The notes beneath the pieces were generated by a model. The model searched no databases and was not told where the DNA came from. It saw only the letters and a program-made list of their open reading frames with translations. Shown here one piece after another: positions 43,938 to 52,163 of a stretch of DNA of 64,000 nucleotides. Both the position numbers and the translations under genes were made by a program. This stretch comes from Burkholderiales bacterium. Its GTDB lineage: Bacteria; Pseudomonadota; Gammaproteobacteria; Burkholderiales; Casimicrobiaceae. The stretch lies in contig JANXNI010000069.1 in the NCBI GenBank assembly GCA_025354165.1, positions 56,432-120,431 of the forward strand. The letters are read 5' to 3'. Every line of letters begins with the position of its first letter. Position 1 is the stretch's first letter.

Positions 43938-44827
43938 GTAACAAGTCAGAATTTCGCTGCGGCCAAATCGCCGTCGTCGGCAAGCCGAATGTCGGCAAGT
44001 CCACGTTGCTCAATCGCCTGGTGGGCGAAAAAGTGTCGATTACTTCGCGCAAAGCGCAGACCACGCGCCTCCCGTTGCGCGGCATCTTGACTACCGATGC
44101 CGCACAGTTTGTGTTCGTCGACACACCGGGCTTTCAGACCAAGCACGGTGGCGAGATGAACAAACGTCTGAACGGCAGTGTTCGCCGCACTTTGACTGAA
44201 GTCGACGTGGTCCTCTGGCTCTGGGACGCCACGCATTTGTCGGCGGCTGATCGCGCCGTGCTTGACCTGATTCCAGACGCCGTGCCGATTATCGCTGTGC
44301 CGAACAAGGTGGATTTGATCAAAGACCGAACCGAGTTGATCGCGGCCGTCACCGAGCTTTCAGCTGTCCGCACGTTCGCCTCGGTGGTGCCAGTTGCCGC
44401 CAGTAAAGGCACGCAAACCAGCCAACTGCTCGCCGAAATCGAAAAGCTATTGCCTGTGGCCGAGCCGATGTACGACGCGGACGACTTGACTGACAAGCCC
44501 GAACGCTACATGGCCGCCGAAATCATCCGTGAAAAAATCTTCCGCCTGACCGGCGACGAGCTGCCGTATCGTGCGGCCGTGATGATCGACAAGTTTGAGC
44601 AGGAAGGTAATCTGCGCCGCATTTTCGCCGCGATTCTGGTCGATAAAGATTCGCAGAAACCCATCATCATCGGCGCTGGCGGCGAGTTGCTAAAACGCAT
44701 CGGCACCGAAGCTCGCATGGATATGCAAAAGCTCTTTAACGGCCCGGTTTATCTGGAGCTGTTCGTCAAGGTAAAGAGCGGCTGGGCGGAGAACGCGATT
44801 GTGTTGCGCGATTTGGATATTACCTAA
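43934..44827 (+). CDS. era: GTPase Era
   Basis: A 297-residue ribosome-assembly GTPase: G1 GKPNVGKSTLLNRLVGEKVS, G2 region SRKAQTTR, G3 DTPGF, G4 NKVD, and a C-terminal KH domain (GAGGELLKRIGTEARMDMQK). It binds the 3' end of 16S rRNA in 30S maturation. Coupled to rnc by an ATGA overlap. A REP-like hairpin pair follows before recO. Confidence 0.97.
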   Translation: MSNKSEFRCGQIAVVGKPNVGKSTLLNRLVGEKVSITSRKAQTTRLPLRGILTTDAAQFVFVDTPGFQTKHGGEMNKRLNGSVRRTLTEVDVVLWLWDATHLSAADRAVLDLIPDAVPIIAVPNKVDLIKDRTELIAAVTELSAVRTFASVVPVAASKGTQTSQLLAEIEKLLPVAEPMYDADDLTDKPERYMAAEIIREKIFRLTGDELPYRAAVMIDKFEQEGNLRRIFAAILVDKDSQKPIIIGAGGELLKRIGTEARMDMQKLFNGPVYLELFVKVKSGWAENAIVLRDLDIT

Positions 44828-44838
44828 CGACCCTTCGC

Positions 44839-44903
44839 TGTAGGAGCGGCTCTACCGCGATTCGTTCCTGTCCGGCGTTTGTCGCGGTAAAACTGCTCCC
44901 ACA
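44839..44903. repeat. GGGAGCGGC-type REP hairpin pair, copy a
   Basis: TGTAGGAGCGGCTCTACCGC and, reversed on the far side, TGTGGGAGCAGTTTTACCGC form an inverted pair about 65 bases long, placed between era and recO. It belongs with the copies at 52036-52100 and 55901-55959. Confidence 0.75.
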
Positions 44904-44930
44904 AACTGAAAAAGCAGCCATAGCCAAATC

Positions 44931-45731
44931 GTGGCCGTCCAAGCCAAAAAATCCTCCCCTCAACGCGCCTTTGTACTGCACAGCTATGCGTACAAAGAGT
45001 CGAGCCTGATCGTTGATCTCTTTACGGTCGACAACGGGCGTATGGCGGCGGTGGCCAAGGGCGCAAAGCGTCCTGCCTCAAACATTCGCGGTGCGCTACT
45101 TTCGTTGCAGCCGGTCGAGGTCGTATTCAGTGGGCGCGGCGAAGTGAAAACGCTCACTCAAGCGCAGTGGCTGCCAGGACAGCCATGGCTCACCGGACAA
45201 GCGCTGATGTGCGGCATGTATTTGAACGAGCTCCTCATCAAACTCTTGCCGCGCGAAGACCCGCATCCGGAACTCTTCGAGAGCTACGCCGCGACGTTGC
45301 TGACACTTGCTGAAAGCAATGAACACAGCGCGATTCTTCGTGAATTTGAGACGAGTCTGCTCGCAGAAATGGGCTACGGCTTGCAGCTTGTGTGCGACGT
45401 GAGAACTGACAAGCCGCTGGCCGCTGAAACGCTTTATCGCTATGACCCGCTTGCTGGCCCCAGCGAAACCGGCAATGGATTCGGGCCGGTGGTGCACGGG
45501 GAAGCGCTGTTGGCGCTTGGTCGCGGACGCTTCGAAAACTCCGCCGTCGCCGCCGAAGCGCGCGACTTCGTGCGCACCATCATCAACTTCCATCTTGAGC
45601 AGCGCAAGGTGAAAACGTCGGGCGTGATGCATGATTTGCGGATGCTGGCCGAGCGGCTCGATGTGAAGCCAGTTAAGCCGACGCGTAAGGCTGCTGCCCC
45701 GGTGCTGGAAAAAGCGCTAGACAAAACATGA
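44931..45731 (+). CDS. recO: DNA repair protein RecO
   Basis: A 266-residue recombination mediator: the OB-fold start (QRAFVLHSYAYKESSLIVDL, GRMAAVAKGAKRPASNIRGA) and the helical part with CGMYLNELLIKLLPREDPHP match RecO, which helps RecR load RecA on SSB-coated DNA. It starts with GTG. The C-terminal KKRKAAAP-like tail is basic. Its stop overlaps the acpS start; pdxJ, normally between them, is absent. Confidence 0.95.
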   Translation: MAVQAKKSSPQRAFVLHSYAYKESSLIVDLFTVDNGRMAAVAKGAKRPASNIRGALLSLQPVEVVFSGRGEVKTLTQAQWLPGQPWLTGQALMCGMYLNELLIKLLPREDPHPELFESYAATLLTLAESNEHSAILREFETSLLAEMGYGLQLVCDVRTDKPLAAETLYRYDPLAGPSETGNGFGPVVHGEALLALGRGRFENSAVAAEARDFVRTIINFHLEQRKVKTSGVMHDLRMLAERLDVKPVKPTRKAAAPVLEKALDKT

Positions 45732-46105
45732 TCATTGGAATCGGCACCGACATCGTCTCCATCGCGCGCATTAGCGCGACTTACGAGCGTCAGGGCGCGG
45801 CGTTCGCGAAGCAGTTGTTGAGCGAATCCGAGCTTGCCGAGTTCGAGGCCGTCAAAGTGCCTGGCCCCTGGCTCGCAAAGCGTTGGGTCGCCAAGGAAGC
45901 GTTCGGCAAAGCCGCAGGAACGGGCATACTCGTGCCCCTGACGCTCTCCGGCATCGGTGTCGGGCATAACGCGCTAGGAAGACCTTTTTTCGAACTCGCG
46001 CCCGCTGTGCAGGCTCACCTGAAAACGATGGGCGTGACGCAGACGCATCTGAGCATTTCCGACGAACGTGAACATGCAATCGCCTTTGTGGTGTTTGAAA
46101 AATGA
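45728..46105 (+). CDS. acpS: Holo-[acyl-carrier-protein] synthase AcpS
   Basis: A 125-residue phosphopantetheinyl transferase with the two AcpS motifs: MIIGIGTDIVSIARI (metal-binding Asp) and RWVAKEAFGKAAGTGI (Glu and Lys), ending HLSISDEREHAIAFVVFEK. It attaches 4'-phosphopantetheine to apo-ACP for fatty acid synthesis. Translationally coupled to recO through ATGA. Confidence 0.96.
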   Translation: MIIGIGTDIVSIARISATYERQGAAFAKQLLSESELAEFEAVKVPGPWLAKRWVAKEAFGKAAGTGILVPLTLSGIGVGHNALGRPFFELAPAVQAHLKTMGVTQTHLSISDEREHAIAFVVFEK

Positions 46106-46157
46106 GTTTGAAAACCGAGCATGAAAACTAGCAAATTCACAGACAAGGAGGCCATGC

Positions 46158-47150
46158 GTGCCGCGTAAATCCGCAACCGGGAAAAGACTTCCCCTCGGCC
46201 CCATCATGACTTCGATAGAAGGGGCAGAACTCACCGCTGAAGATCGCGAAATCCTCTGTCACCCACTCATCGGCGGCGTGATTTATTTCGCGCGAAATTT
46301 CACGGATAAAGCGCAGCTCGCAGCGCTGTCAAAAGAGATCAAGGCGTTACGCGAGCCGCAGTTACTCATCGCTGTTGATCACGAAGGAGGCCGCGTGCAA
46401 CGCTTCCGCGAAGGCTTTACCGAAATCCAGCCGATGCGCTCGCTCGGTGATTTGTGGATGACGCATCCGCCGTCTGCCCGCTCTCGTGCTTTCGAGATCG
46501 GCTTCACCATTGGTCACGAACTCGGCGAGGTCGGCATCGACTTCACCTTCGCGCCGGTGCTCGATCTCGACTACGGCGAATCCACCGTCATCGGTCACCG
46601 CGCCTTCCATCGTGATCCCGGCGCAGTGGCAGCGCTCGCCACCGCGGTCATGCAAGGCTTACGCGCCGAAGGCATGGCCGCTGTCGGTAAACACTTTCCG
46701 GGCCACGGCTTCGTCAAGGGTGATACCCATTGGGAACGTCCCACCGACGACCGCGATTTCGCCACCGTTCTCGCCGCCGATCTGATTCCCTTCCGCGAAC
46801 TCATCGCCGCAGGCATCGACGGCATCATGGCCGCACATTTGATCTTCCCGAACATCGACCCGCAACTCGCAGGCTTCTCGCCTTACTGGTTGCAGGAAGT
46901 ATTACGTCACAAATTACATTTCAAAGGCGTGATTTTTACCGACGATTTGGGTATGGTGGCCGCGCACGCCGTTGGCGATCTCACCGCGCGCTGTGAAGCG
47001 GCGGTGCAGGGCGGTTGCGATGTGGTGCTGCCGTGCAATGACCGTCCTGGTCTGATCGAAATTCTGGATCGCTGGAAGCCGGAACCTGAACCGAGCCTTT
47101 CGCGCAAATGGGAACGGATGCGCAAGAAAGTGGCCGGGCGGCGACTGTAG
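46158..47150 (+). CDS. nagZ: Beta-N-acetylhexosaminidase NagZ
   Basis: A 330-residue glycoside hydrolase of family 3. The general acid/base motif KHFPGHGFVKGDTHWERP and the nucleophile Asp in IFTDDLGMVAAH are present. NagZ removes GlcNAc from muropeptides during cell-wall recycling in the cytoplasm. The GTG start at 46158 has AAGGAGG seven bases upstream. The end of the core cluster; about 55 bases downstream a 120-bp palindromic repeat begins. Confidence 0.95.
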   Translation: MPRKSATGKRLPLGPIMTSIEGAELTAEDREILCHPLIGGVIYFARNFTDKAQLAALSKEIKALREPQLLIAVDHEGGRVQRFREGFTEIQPMRSLGDLWMTHPPSARSRAFEIGFTIGHELGEVGIDFTFAPVLDLDYGESTVIGHRAFHRDPGAVAALATAVMQGLRAEGMAAVGKHFPGHGFVKGDTHWERPTDDRDFATVLAADLIPFRELIAAGIDGIMAAHLIFPNIDPQLAGFSPYWLQEVLRHKLHFKGVIFTDDLGMVAAHAVGDLTARCEAAVQGGCDVVLPCNDRPGLIEILDRWKPEPEPSLSRKWERMRKKVAGRRL

Positions 47151-47204
47151 CCTACCGCCCTAAAATTGCGCCACGATGCAGCGACTTACGCCGATACAAA
47201 CTCA

Positions 47205-47324
47205 ATCAGCTTTTTCATCAAATGGCTACTGCATTTGGGCTGAAGCCCAGTTTAACGTAAAGTCGACTTTTTATATTTCAGGCAGGGAGCCCATATTAAA
47301 CATGGGCTGCAGCAAAAAGCCAAT
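47205..47324. repeat. 120-bp palindromic repeat, copy 5
   Basis: The left end reads ATCAGCTTTTTCATCAAATG, with TTTGGGCTGAAG; the centre is the perfect AAAGTCGACTTT (TCGA at 47263-47266); the right end, reversed, reads ATTGGCTTTTTGCTGCAG with TATGGGCT. It ends 24 bases before the uvrC ATG and fills most of the gap between nagZ and uvrC. Confidence 0.88.
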
Positions 47325-47348
47325 ATCCCAGCTCTCGCGCTGCGCTGT

Positions 47349-49169
47349 ATGAACGCCAGCATCGAAGACACCCTCAAATCGCTTCCGCTTCGCCCCGGCG
47401 TTTATCGCATGATCGGGCCGGAGGACGTGGTGCTCTACGTCGGCAAGGCGAAGAATTTGAAGAGCCGGGTGTCGTCGTATTTCGTGAAGAACGACCACAG
47501 CGCGCGCATCGCGATGATGGTTTCGCAGGTGGAGAGGATCGACACGACGGTCACGCGCTCGGAATCCGAGGCGCTGCTGCTCGAAAACAATCTCATCAAA
47601 ACGCTGGAGCCGAAGTACAACGTCGTTTTCCGCGACGACAAGAGCTACCCGTATCTCTGCATCAGCGGCGACCCGTATCCGCAGCTGCGGTTTTTTCGCG
47701 GTAAGCCGGATAAACGGCATCAATATTTCGGCCCATTCCCTAGCGCGTGGAGCGTGCGCGAAGGCATTCAAACGCTACAAAAAGTGTTTCAGCTGCGGGT
47801 GTGTGAGAACACTGTTTTTGCGCATCGTTCGCGACCCTGCATGCTCGCGCAAATCGGGCGCTGCACCGCGCCGTGCGTCGGACAAATAAGCGAAGCAGAC
47901 TACGCCGCCGACGTAAAAAACGCGTCAATGTTTTTGCGCGGACAACAGTCCGAAGTGGTGAGCGATTTGCAAACGCAGATGGAAACCGCCGCCGCGAATC
48001 TTGAGTTTGAGAAGGCCGCACGCACTCGCGACAAGATCGCGCGCCTCAACCGATTGGTCAGCAAACAATTCGTCTCAAGCGCGTCTGAGCGTGACGTTGA
48101 CGTGCTCGCGCTGGTGCACGAAAGCGGCATGATCGCGGTGAACGTGGTGATGATTCGTGGCGGTCAACACGTTGGTGACCGCACGCATTTTCCCGTGAAA
48201 AACGCCAGTTCGGAGGTCATGCCGAAGGAGGAATTGATTGAGGTGCTTGAGAGCTTTATCGCTCAGCACTACATCGGCCGCGAAGTGCCGCGCAACATTG
48301 TTTCGACGCTTGAATTTGACGTGGGCGCGCTGGCCGAAGCGCTGTCGATGCAGGCGAACAGCAAGGTGGATTTGCAGTGCAATCCTATCGGCGAAAAACG
48401 CGTGTGGCTGCGCATGGCCGAAGAGAACGCGCGCCTCGCCATCGCTGCGCGTCAGCGTCAGAGCGACACAGGCAATGACCGGCTGCAAGCGCTGATTGAG
48501 GCCATCGGTCTGCCCGAAGGCACGCAGCGTTTAGAATGTTTCGATATCTCGCACACCATGGGCGAGGCGACGGTCGCGAGCTGCGTGGTGTGGGACAACA
48601 ACGGCATGCAGACGGGGCAATATCGCCGCTTCAATATCGAAGCCGAGACCAATGGCGACGACTACATGGCGATGAAAGAAGCGCTCACGCGCCGCGCCGC
48701 GCGCATCGCAAAAGAAGAAGTGCCGCGCCCCGACGTCTGGGTCATCGACGGTGGAAAAGGTCAGGTCGGCATCGCCGCCAATGTGCTCGCGGAAGCGGGC
48801 CTGCATGACATTATCCTGTTCGGTTCCGCCAAAGGCGTAGAGCGCAAAAAAGGCATGGAGCAAATCATCTTCCCCGACCGTGAAGACGCGATCAGACTCC
48901 CCGCCGATCACCCCGGCCTGCACCTCATCCAGCAAATGCAAGACGAAGCCCACCGCTTCGCCATCATGGGCCACCGAGCCAAACGAGCCAAGAATCGCGA
49001 AGGCTCAGCGCTTGACGACATCGAAGGCATCGGGCCGAAAAAGCGTCGCGATTTACTGAAACAGTTTGGGAGTGTGCGTGGGGTTGGTGCGGCTAGCGTT
49101 GAGGATATCAAGCGCGTGGGCGGGATTTCTGATGAGCTGGCTGAGCGGATTTATTTGGCGTTGCATTGA
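47349..49169 (+). CDS. uvrC: Excinuclease ABC subunit UvrC
   Basis: A 606-residue nuclease: GIY-YIG domain (RPGVYRMIGPEDVVLYVGKA, about residues 16-95), the UVR motif (LEFEKAARTRDKIARLNRLV) for UvrB contact, the RNase H-like C-terminal nuclease (RLECFDISHTMGEATVASCV ... DVWVIDGGKGQV) and a helix-hairpin-helix end (IEGIGPKKRRDLLKQFGSVR). It makes both incisions in nucleotide excision repair. Its ATG lacks a Shine-Dalgarno and stands just downstream of palindromic repeat copy 5. Confidence 0.96.
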   Translation: MNASIEDTLKSLPLRPGVYRMIGPEDVVLYVGKAKNLKSRVSSYFVKNDHSARIAMMVSQVERIDTTVTRSESEALLLENNLIKTLEPKYNVVFRDDKSYPYLCISGDPYPQLRFFRGKPDKRHQYFGPFPSAWSVREGIQTLQKVFQLRVCENTVFAHRSRPCMLAQIGRCTAPCVGQISEADYAADVKNASMFLRGQQSEVVSDLQTQMETAAANLEFEKAARTRDKIARLNRLVSKQFVSSASERDVDVLALVHESGMIAVNVVMIRGGQHVGDRTHFPVKNASSEVMPKEELIEVLESFIAQHYIGREVPRNIVSTLEFDVGALAEALSMQANSKVDLQCNPIGEKRVWLRMAEENARLAIAARQRQSDTGNDRLQALIEAIGLPEGTQRLECFDISHTMGEATVASCVVWDNNGMQTGQYRRFNIEAETNGDDYMAMKEALTRRAARIAKEEVPRPDVWVIDGGKGQVGIAANVLAEAGLHDIILFGSAKGVERKKGMEQIIFPDREDAIRLPADHPGLHLIQQMQDEAHRFAIMGHRAKRAKNREGSALDDIEGIGPKKRRDLLKQFGSVRGVGAASVEDIKRVGGISDELAERIYLALH

Positions 49170-49246
49170 GAGGCGAGCGCGTTCATTGCAGCTGCCCGAA
49201 CAAGCGTCAACCGGCGTGACTTTGCTTTGTCGCTCACCCAATGCCA

Positions 49247-49575
49247 TCATTCCAAATAGTGAAGCCACGACCATAGAAATAGCCACAAAGCAATTAGCAG
49301 AAGTACAGTAGCCCGCAGTCCTCCGCCCGGCGTCCGCACGACAGCAATTTGCTCGCCGTCGGGGCCAAAACCCAACAACGGTCCGAGCCGTTTCCAAAGC
49401 CACGTGACTAAAACAGTTGAAACAAGTATCCCAATCGCTAGCGCGGTATCCCCGACATTGAAAAGCCTCGCAAAAGGATCCATGCCACGACGCAAGCCCA
49501 AAATAACCCGGTGCTGATGGAAATGCACACTTTTGCAAACAGCATCCGGATTTTTGCGGCGGTCAAGTTACTCAT
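49247..49575 (-). pseudogene. Small membrane protein gene, apparently frameshifted
   Basis: On the minus strand one frame encodes MSNLTAAKIRMLFAKVCISI followed by the membrane helix TGLFWACVVAWILL (from 49575) and then stops at 49438; a second frame overlapping it continues with GDTALAIGILVSTVLVTWLW and a third helix, ATVLLLIALWLFLWSWLHYL, to 49247. Joined near 49460 by a one-base shift they give about 115 residues with three helices. An intact alternative is a 78-residue protein from the ATG at 49483. No family was recognised. A sequencing error cannot be excluded. Confidence 0.4.
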
Positions 49576-49737
49576 TTGCAAGGTCAATTCGGTTGAATTT
49601 TGGGCAAATGTATGTATGGCGGACGACGTTGCAACGCATCGACAGAGGGGGCCTGTAGGGCGGATGTCCGAAGCGGCGTAGCCCATGGGTTGGTACGCAA
49701 CGTTTGCGCTTAGCGCCTTGCGCATCCATGCTACGAA

Positions 49738-49956
49738 TCACTTGCCAACTGCTTTCTTGAGCAACGCTAAGCCTCGTGCAGCTTTGCCCTCGCCGTTTGC
49801 GGCGCGCTGACGAAAGCGCGTTTCGGCATCGTGCTTGACTAGCATCGTGGTGGTCATTTCGTCGATCAGGCGATTCAATGTGGTGCCGCGACTTTGCGCG
49901 AGTGCGCGTAGACGATCATGTTTGTCGTTGGGCAGTCTTACGCTGAATTTGCTCAT
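49738..49956 (-). CDS. Ribbon-helix-helix antitoxin-like protein, no adjacent toxin
   Basis: A 72-residue protein: MSKFSVRLPNDKHDRLRALA and SRGTTLNRLIDEMTTTMLV form an Arc/CopG-type ribbon-helix-helix DNA-binding unit; the C-terminal basic/alanine tail is typical of antitoxins of this size. A start two codons earlier is possible. A toxin gene would be expected next to it, but none was seen downstream, where only the frameshifted membrane protein lies. It is divergent from the brnTA remnant. Confidence 0.72.
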   Translation of the reverse strand: MSKFSVRLPNDKHDRLRALAQSRGTTLNRLIDEMTTTMLVKHDAETRFRQRAANGEGKAARGLALLKKAVGK

Positions 49957-50074
49957 GCGCAATTGTCTCGAAATCTTTGTTGGATCGAGCAGAAATTTTT
50001 GTGCCGCCGGACAAAGCGTGACCTAGTCCACGATCGCGGCCACATGCCACAAACCACTCAGTTTGACGCCCTTA

Positions 50075-50094
50075 TTTATTGTAGCTACAGTAAA
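50075..50094. promoter_or_regulatory. Candidate BrnTA operator palindrome
   Basis: TTTATTGTAGCTACAGTAAA contains the perfect 10-bp palindrome TGTAGCTACA (50080-50089) with TTTA/TAAA arms. It ends 2 bases before the brnT start, where BrnA-type antitoxins autorepress their operons. Confidence 0.6.
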
Positions 50095-50096
50095 TC

Positions 50097-50368
50097 GTGA
50101 AAATTGATTTCGATCCCAAGAAAGACGCCGCGAATCGGATAAATCATCGTGTGTCGCTTGCGATTGCGGCTTCGCCGGATTGGATGCGGCGCTGGTGTGA
50201 GTCGATGATCGATTTCAGTACGACGAACTGCGAATGATTGCGCTCGCGCCTGAAACCAATACGCTTTACTACGTGGCGTTTGTTGACCGCGTCGAGGTTC
50301 GCCGAATTATCAGTGTGTGCCAAGCGACGCGAAAAGAGGTTGCCTACTATGTTGAAAACTTCCAGTAA
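50097..50368 (+). pseudogene. brnT: BrnT-family toxin, disrupted by a frameshift and a stop codon
   Basis: The first frame (GTG at 50097) reads VKIDFDPKKDAANRINHRVS then LAIAA, the BrnT opening. After about 50170 it turns to nonsense and stops at 50238. The rest of BrnT is in another frame: FAGLDAALV, an in-frame TGA (50198-50200 region, where related proteins have Trp or Val), then VDDRFQYDELRMIALAPETN and TLYYVAFVDRVEVRRIISV ending YYVENFQ at 50368. BrnT is an RNase of the RelE fold. With both a frameshift and a nonsense codon it is very probably inactive. Confidence 0.78.
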
Positions 50369-50669
50369 ATCACAACTTCCGGCGATCAACATGCCTTCGC
50401 CTGCCGAGGATCGCAAAATCATCGCGGCAGCAAAGCTTGACCCTGACGCGAAGCCACTCACCAAGGCGCAACTAGCCAAAATGGTTCCGTTGCGTAGCGT
50501 CACAGGATTGCGTGGACGACCGAAACTGGCAAACAAGAAAGTGCTTTTGTCAGTGCGCTACAGCCCGCAAGTCGTCGAGTATTTCAAGTCGACAGGCGAC
50601 GGTTGGCAAGCGCAAATGGATCGTGTGCTCGCTGACTATGTGGCGCGTCACGCGTCTGATGCGCGATAG
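50349..50669 (+). CDS. brnA: BrnA-family antitoxin, intact
   Basis: A 106-residue protein overlapping the brnT remnant by 20 bases, the normal arrangement. The C-terminal ribbon-helix-helix of BrnA is intact: LRGRPKLANKKVLLSVRYSP then QVVEYFKSTGDGWQAQMDRV. The N-terminus (KPLTKAQLAKMVPL) is the toxin-binding part. BrnA binds BrnT and represses the operon; here it remains although the toxin is broken. A longer open frame upstream runs through brnT out of register, so the ATG at 50349 was chosen. Confidence 0.82.
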   Translation: MLKTSSKSQLPAINMPSPAEDRKIIAAAKLDPDAKPLTKAQLAKMVPLRSVTGLRGRPKLANKKVLLSVRYSPQVVEYFKSTGDGWQAQMDRVLADYVARHASDAR

Positions 50670-50894
50670 AGATTGGGCAACCGCTGCTTCATCTCAACCG
50701 TGATTCATGCGCGACACTTCTCGATTTGAAAATGCCTCGATTACGCTGCGCTAATCGCGGCTACGTAGCCACGCGTCTACAAGAATCTCTGCGAATTTCG
50801 TGTTTCTGCCTAGGGATTGCGTAGCGGCTGTCCTACAGTCGCGATCCTACTTTCAAGCGATACTTTCGCGCTGTTTAATTTGAAATGTTTGAAG

Positions 50895-52028
50895 ATGTCC
50901 CGCAAAAACTCGTGGACGCTCGCAGGGTTGGCTGCGCTTACGTTTGCTGGGCTCGCTCATGCCCAAACGGCTCCAGCCACCGAAGCAGCTAAAGCGGCTG
51001 AATCTGCGGTAAAAGCCGCCCAATGCGCTGCCGGTAGCGGGCCATTCGATTCTGTAAAAAAGTATCAAGGCACGTACAGTTTCACACTCGATAACGATCT
51101 ATTCTCCAAGAGCGATCAGGATTACACGAGCGGATTCAAGGCGGGGTGGTCTTCGCCAAACGTGCGCAGTTTTGCCGATGATGATTGCTTGCCGCCTTTA
51201 TTACAGTCGGCGGGGCGGTTGTTTACGCAGATTTATTCGCCGGTGATTGAGCAGGGTAATGTGACGTTCGCGTTGGGGCAGTCAATCTACACACCGCGTG
51301 ACCGCAAAGCGACGACGCTGATTACCAACGATCGGCCGTATGCGGGGTGGACTTATCTGGGCTTTGGTTTCAATACGCGATCACCGAGTCGACTCGATTC
51401 TTACGAGGTGAATCTGGGTGTGGTTGGGCCGTGGTCGCAGGCGAAGGAAGTGCAGGATTTTGTGCATCGTGCACGTCATATTGGCTTGTTTCAAGGTTGG
51501 AGCAATCAGCTCGGCAATGAGTTTGGCGCACAGCTCGTCTTCGAGCGCAAATATCGTGCAGAATTTTTGCAACATCCGGATGCTCGCAATGGCCTTGGGT
51601 TCGACGTAATTCCGCACTTAGGTGCGTCGCTCGGAAATGTGGCGACTTACGCGAACGCCGGCTTTGAGCTGCGTGCGGGCTGGGGTTTGCCAGATGATTT
51701 CGGCACGTCGCCGATTCGCCCTGCGGGTGACAATTCAGCGCCACGCGCTAGCGATAGCGCGAGTCAGTTCTCGCGGCCTATAGGCGCACATGTGTTTGCG
51801 TCGGTTGACGGACGCGGTGTGGCGCGCAATATTTTCCTGGACGGAAATTCGTTTCGTGATTCGCATTCGGTGAAGAAGGAAGCCTTTGTGGCGGATGCTG
51901 CGGTGGGCGTCGCTGCAAATATTGGGGCGTACAAAATTGCTTACGTTCGTGTGTTCCGCACCCGCGAATTTTTGGGGCAGTTGAGCGCGCCGAAGTATGG
52001 GTCGATTACTTTTTCGGGGCCGTTGTAG
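50895..52028 (+). CDS. Lipid A deacylase LpxR-family outer-membrane protein
   Basis: A 377-residue outer-membrane protein with a signal peptide (cleavage near LAHAQ) and an Ala/Lys-rich spacer. The LpxR/DUF2219 core follows: GTYSFTLDNDLFSKSDQDYT (catalytic Asn-Asp and Thr region), NDRPYAGWTYLGFGF, and HRARHIGLFQGWSNQLGNEF with the His and Glu of the active site. LpxR removes the 3'-acyloxyacyl chain of lipid A in a Ca2+-dependent way. It ends in Phe-Ser-Gly-Pro-Leu rather than a terminal aromatic. It lies in the accessory stretch between uvrC and pgsA. The 225 bases upstream hold no gene. Confidence 0.8.
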   Translation: MSRKNSWTLAGLAALTFAGLAHAQTAPATEAAKAAESAVKAAQCAAGSGPFDSVKKYQGTYSFTLDNDLFSKSDQDYTSGFKAGWSSPNVRSFADDDCLPPLLQSAGRLFTQIYSPVIEQGNVTFALGQSIYTPRDRKATTLITNDRPYAGWTYLGFGFNTRSPSRLDSYEVNLGVVGPWSQAKEVQDFVHRARHIGLFQGWSNQLGNEFGAQLVFERKYRAEFLQHPDARNGLGFDVIPHLGASLGNVATYANAGFELRAGWGLPDDFGTSPIRPAGDNSAPRASDSASQFSRPIGAHVFASVDGRGVARNIFLDGNSFRDSHSVKKEAFVADAAVGVAANIGAYKIAYVRVFRTREFLGQLSAPKYGSITFSGPL

Positions 52029-52035
52029 GGGGTCG

Positions 52036-52100
52036 TTTGTGGGAGCGGCTTTAGCCGCGAATCGCGCTACTGGGTCCTATCGCTGCTAAAGCAGCTCCCC
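52036..52100. repeat. GGGAGCGGC-type REP hairpin pair, copy b
   Basis: TTTGTGGGAGCGGCTTTAGC then CGCGA on one side and, reversed, GGGGAGCTGCTTTAGCAGCG on the other form an inverted pair just after the lpxR-like stop. The half-site strongly resembles the REP sequences well known from pseudomonads and xanthomonads. Confidence 0.8.
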
Positions 52101-52163
52101 CTATATGTTGGGAAAGCTGGGCAACATCGAACGCTTAGCCGACACAGGCTCTACATTTACAGA

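Noticed and set aside
50238-50348. Extended BrnA starting at 50238
   Set aside because: The extra 37 codons are the brnT coding region read out of frame; the ATG at 50349 gives the normal BrnA length.
50725-50770. GATTACGCTGCGCTAATC-containing hairpin upstream of the lpxR-like gene as a further repeat family
   Set aside because: Only one clear copy is present in the window, so repeat status cannot be supported here.
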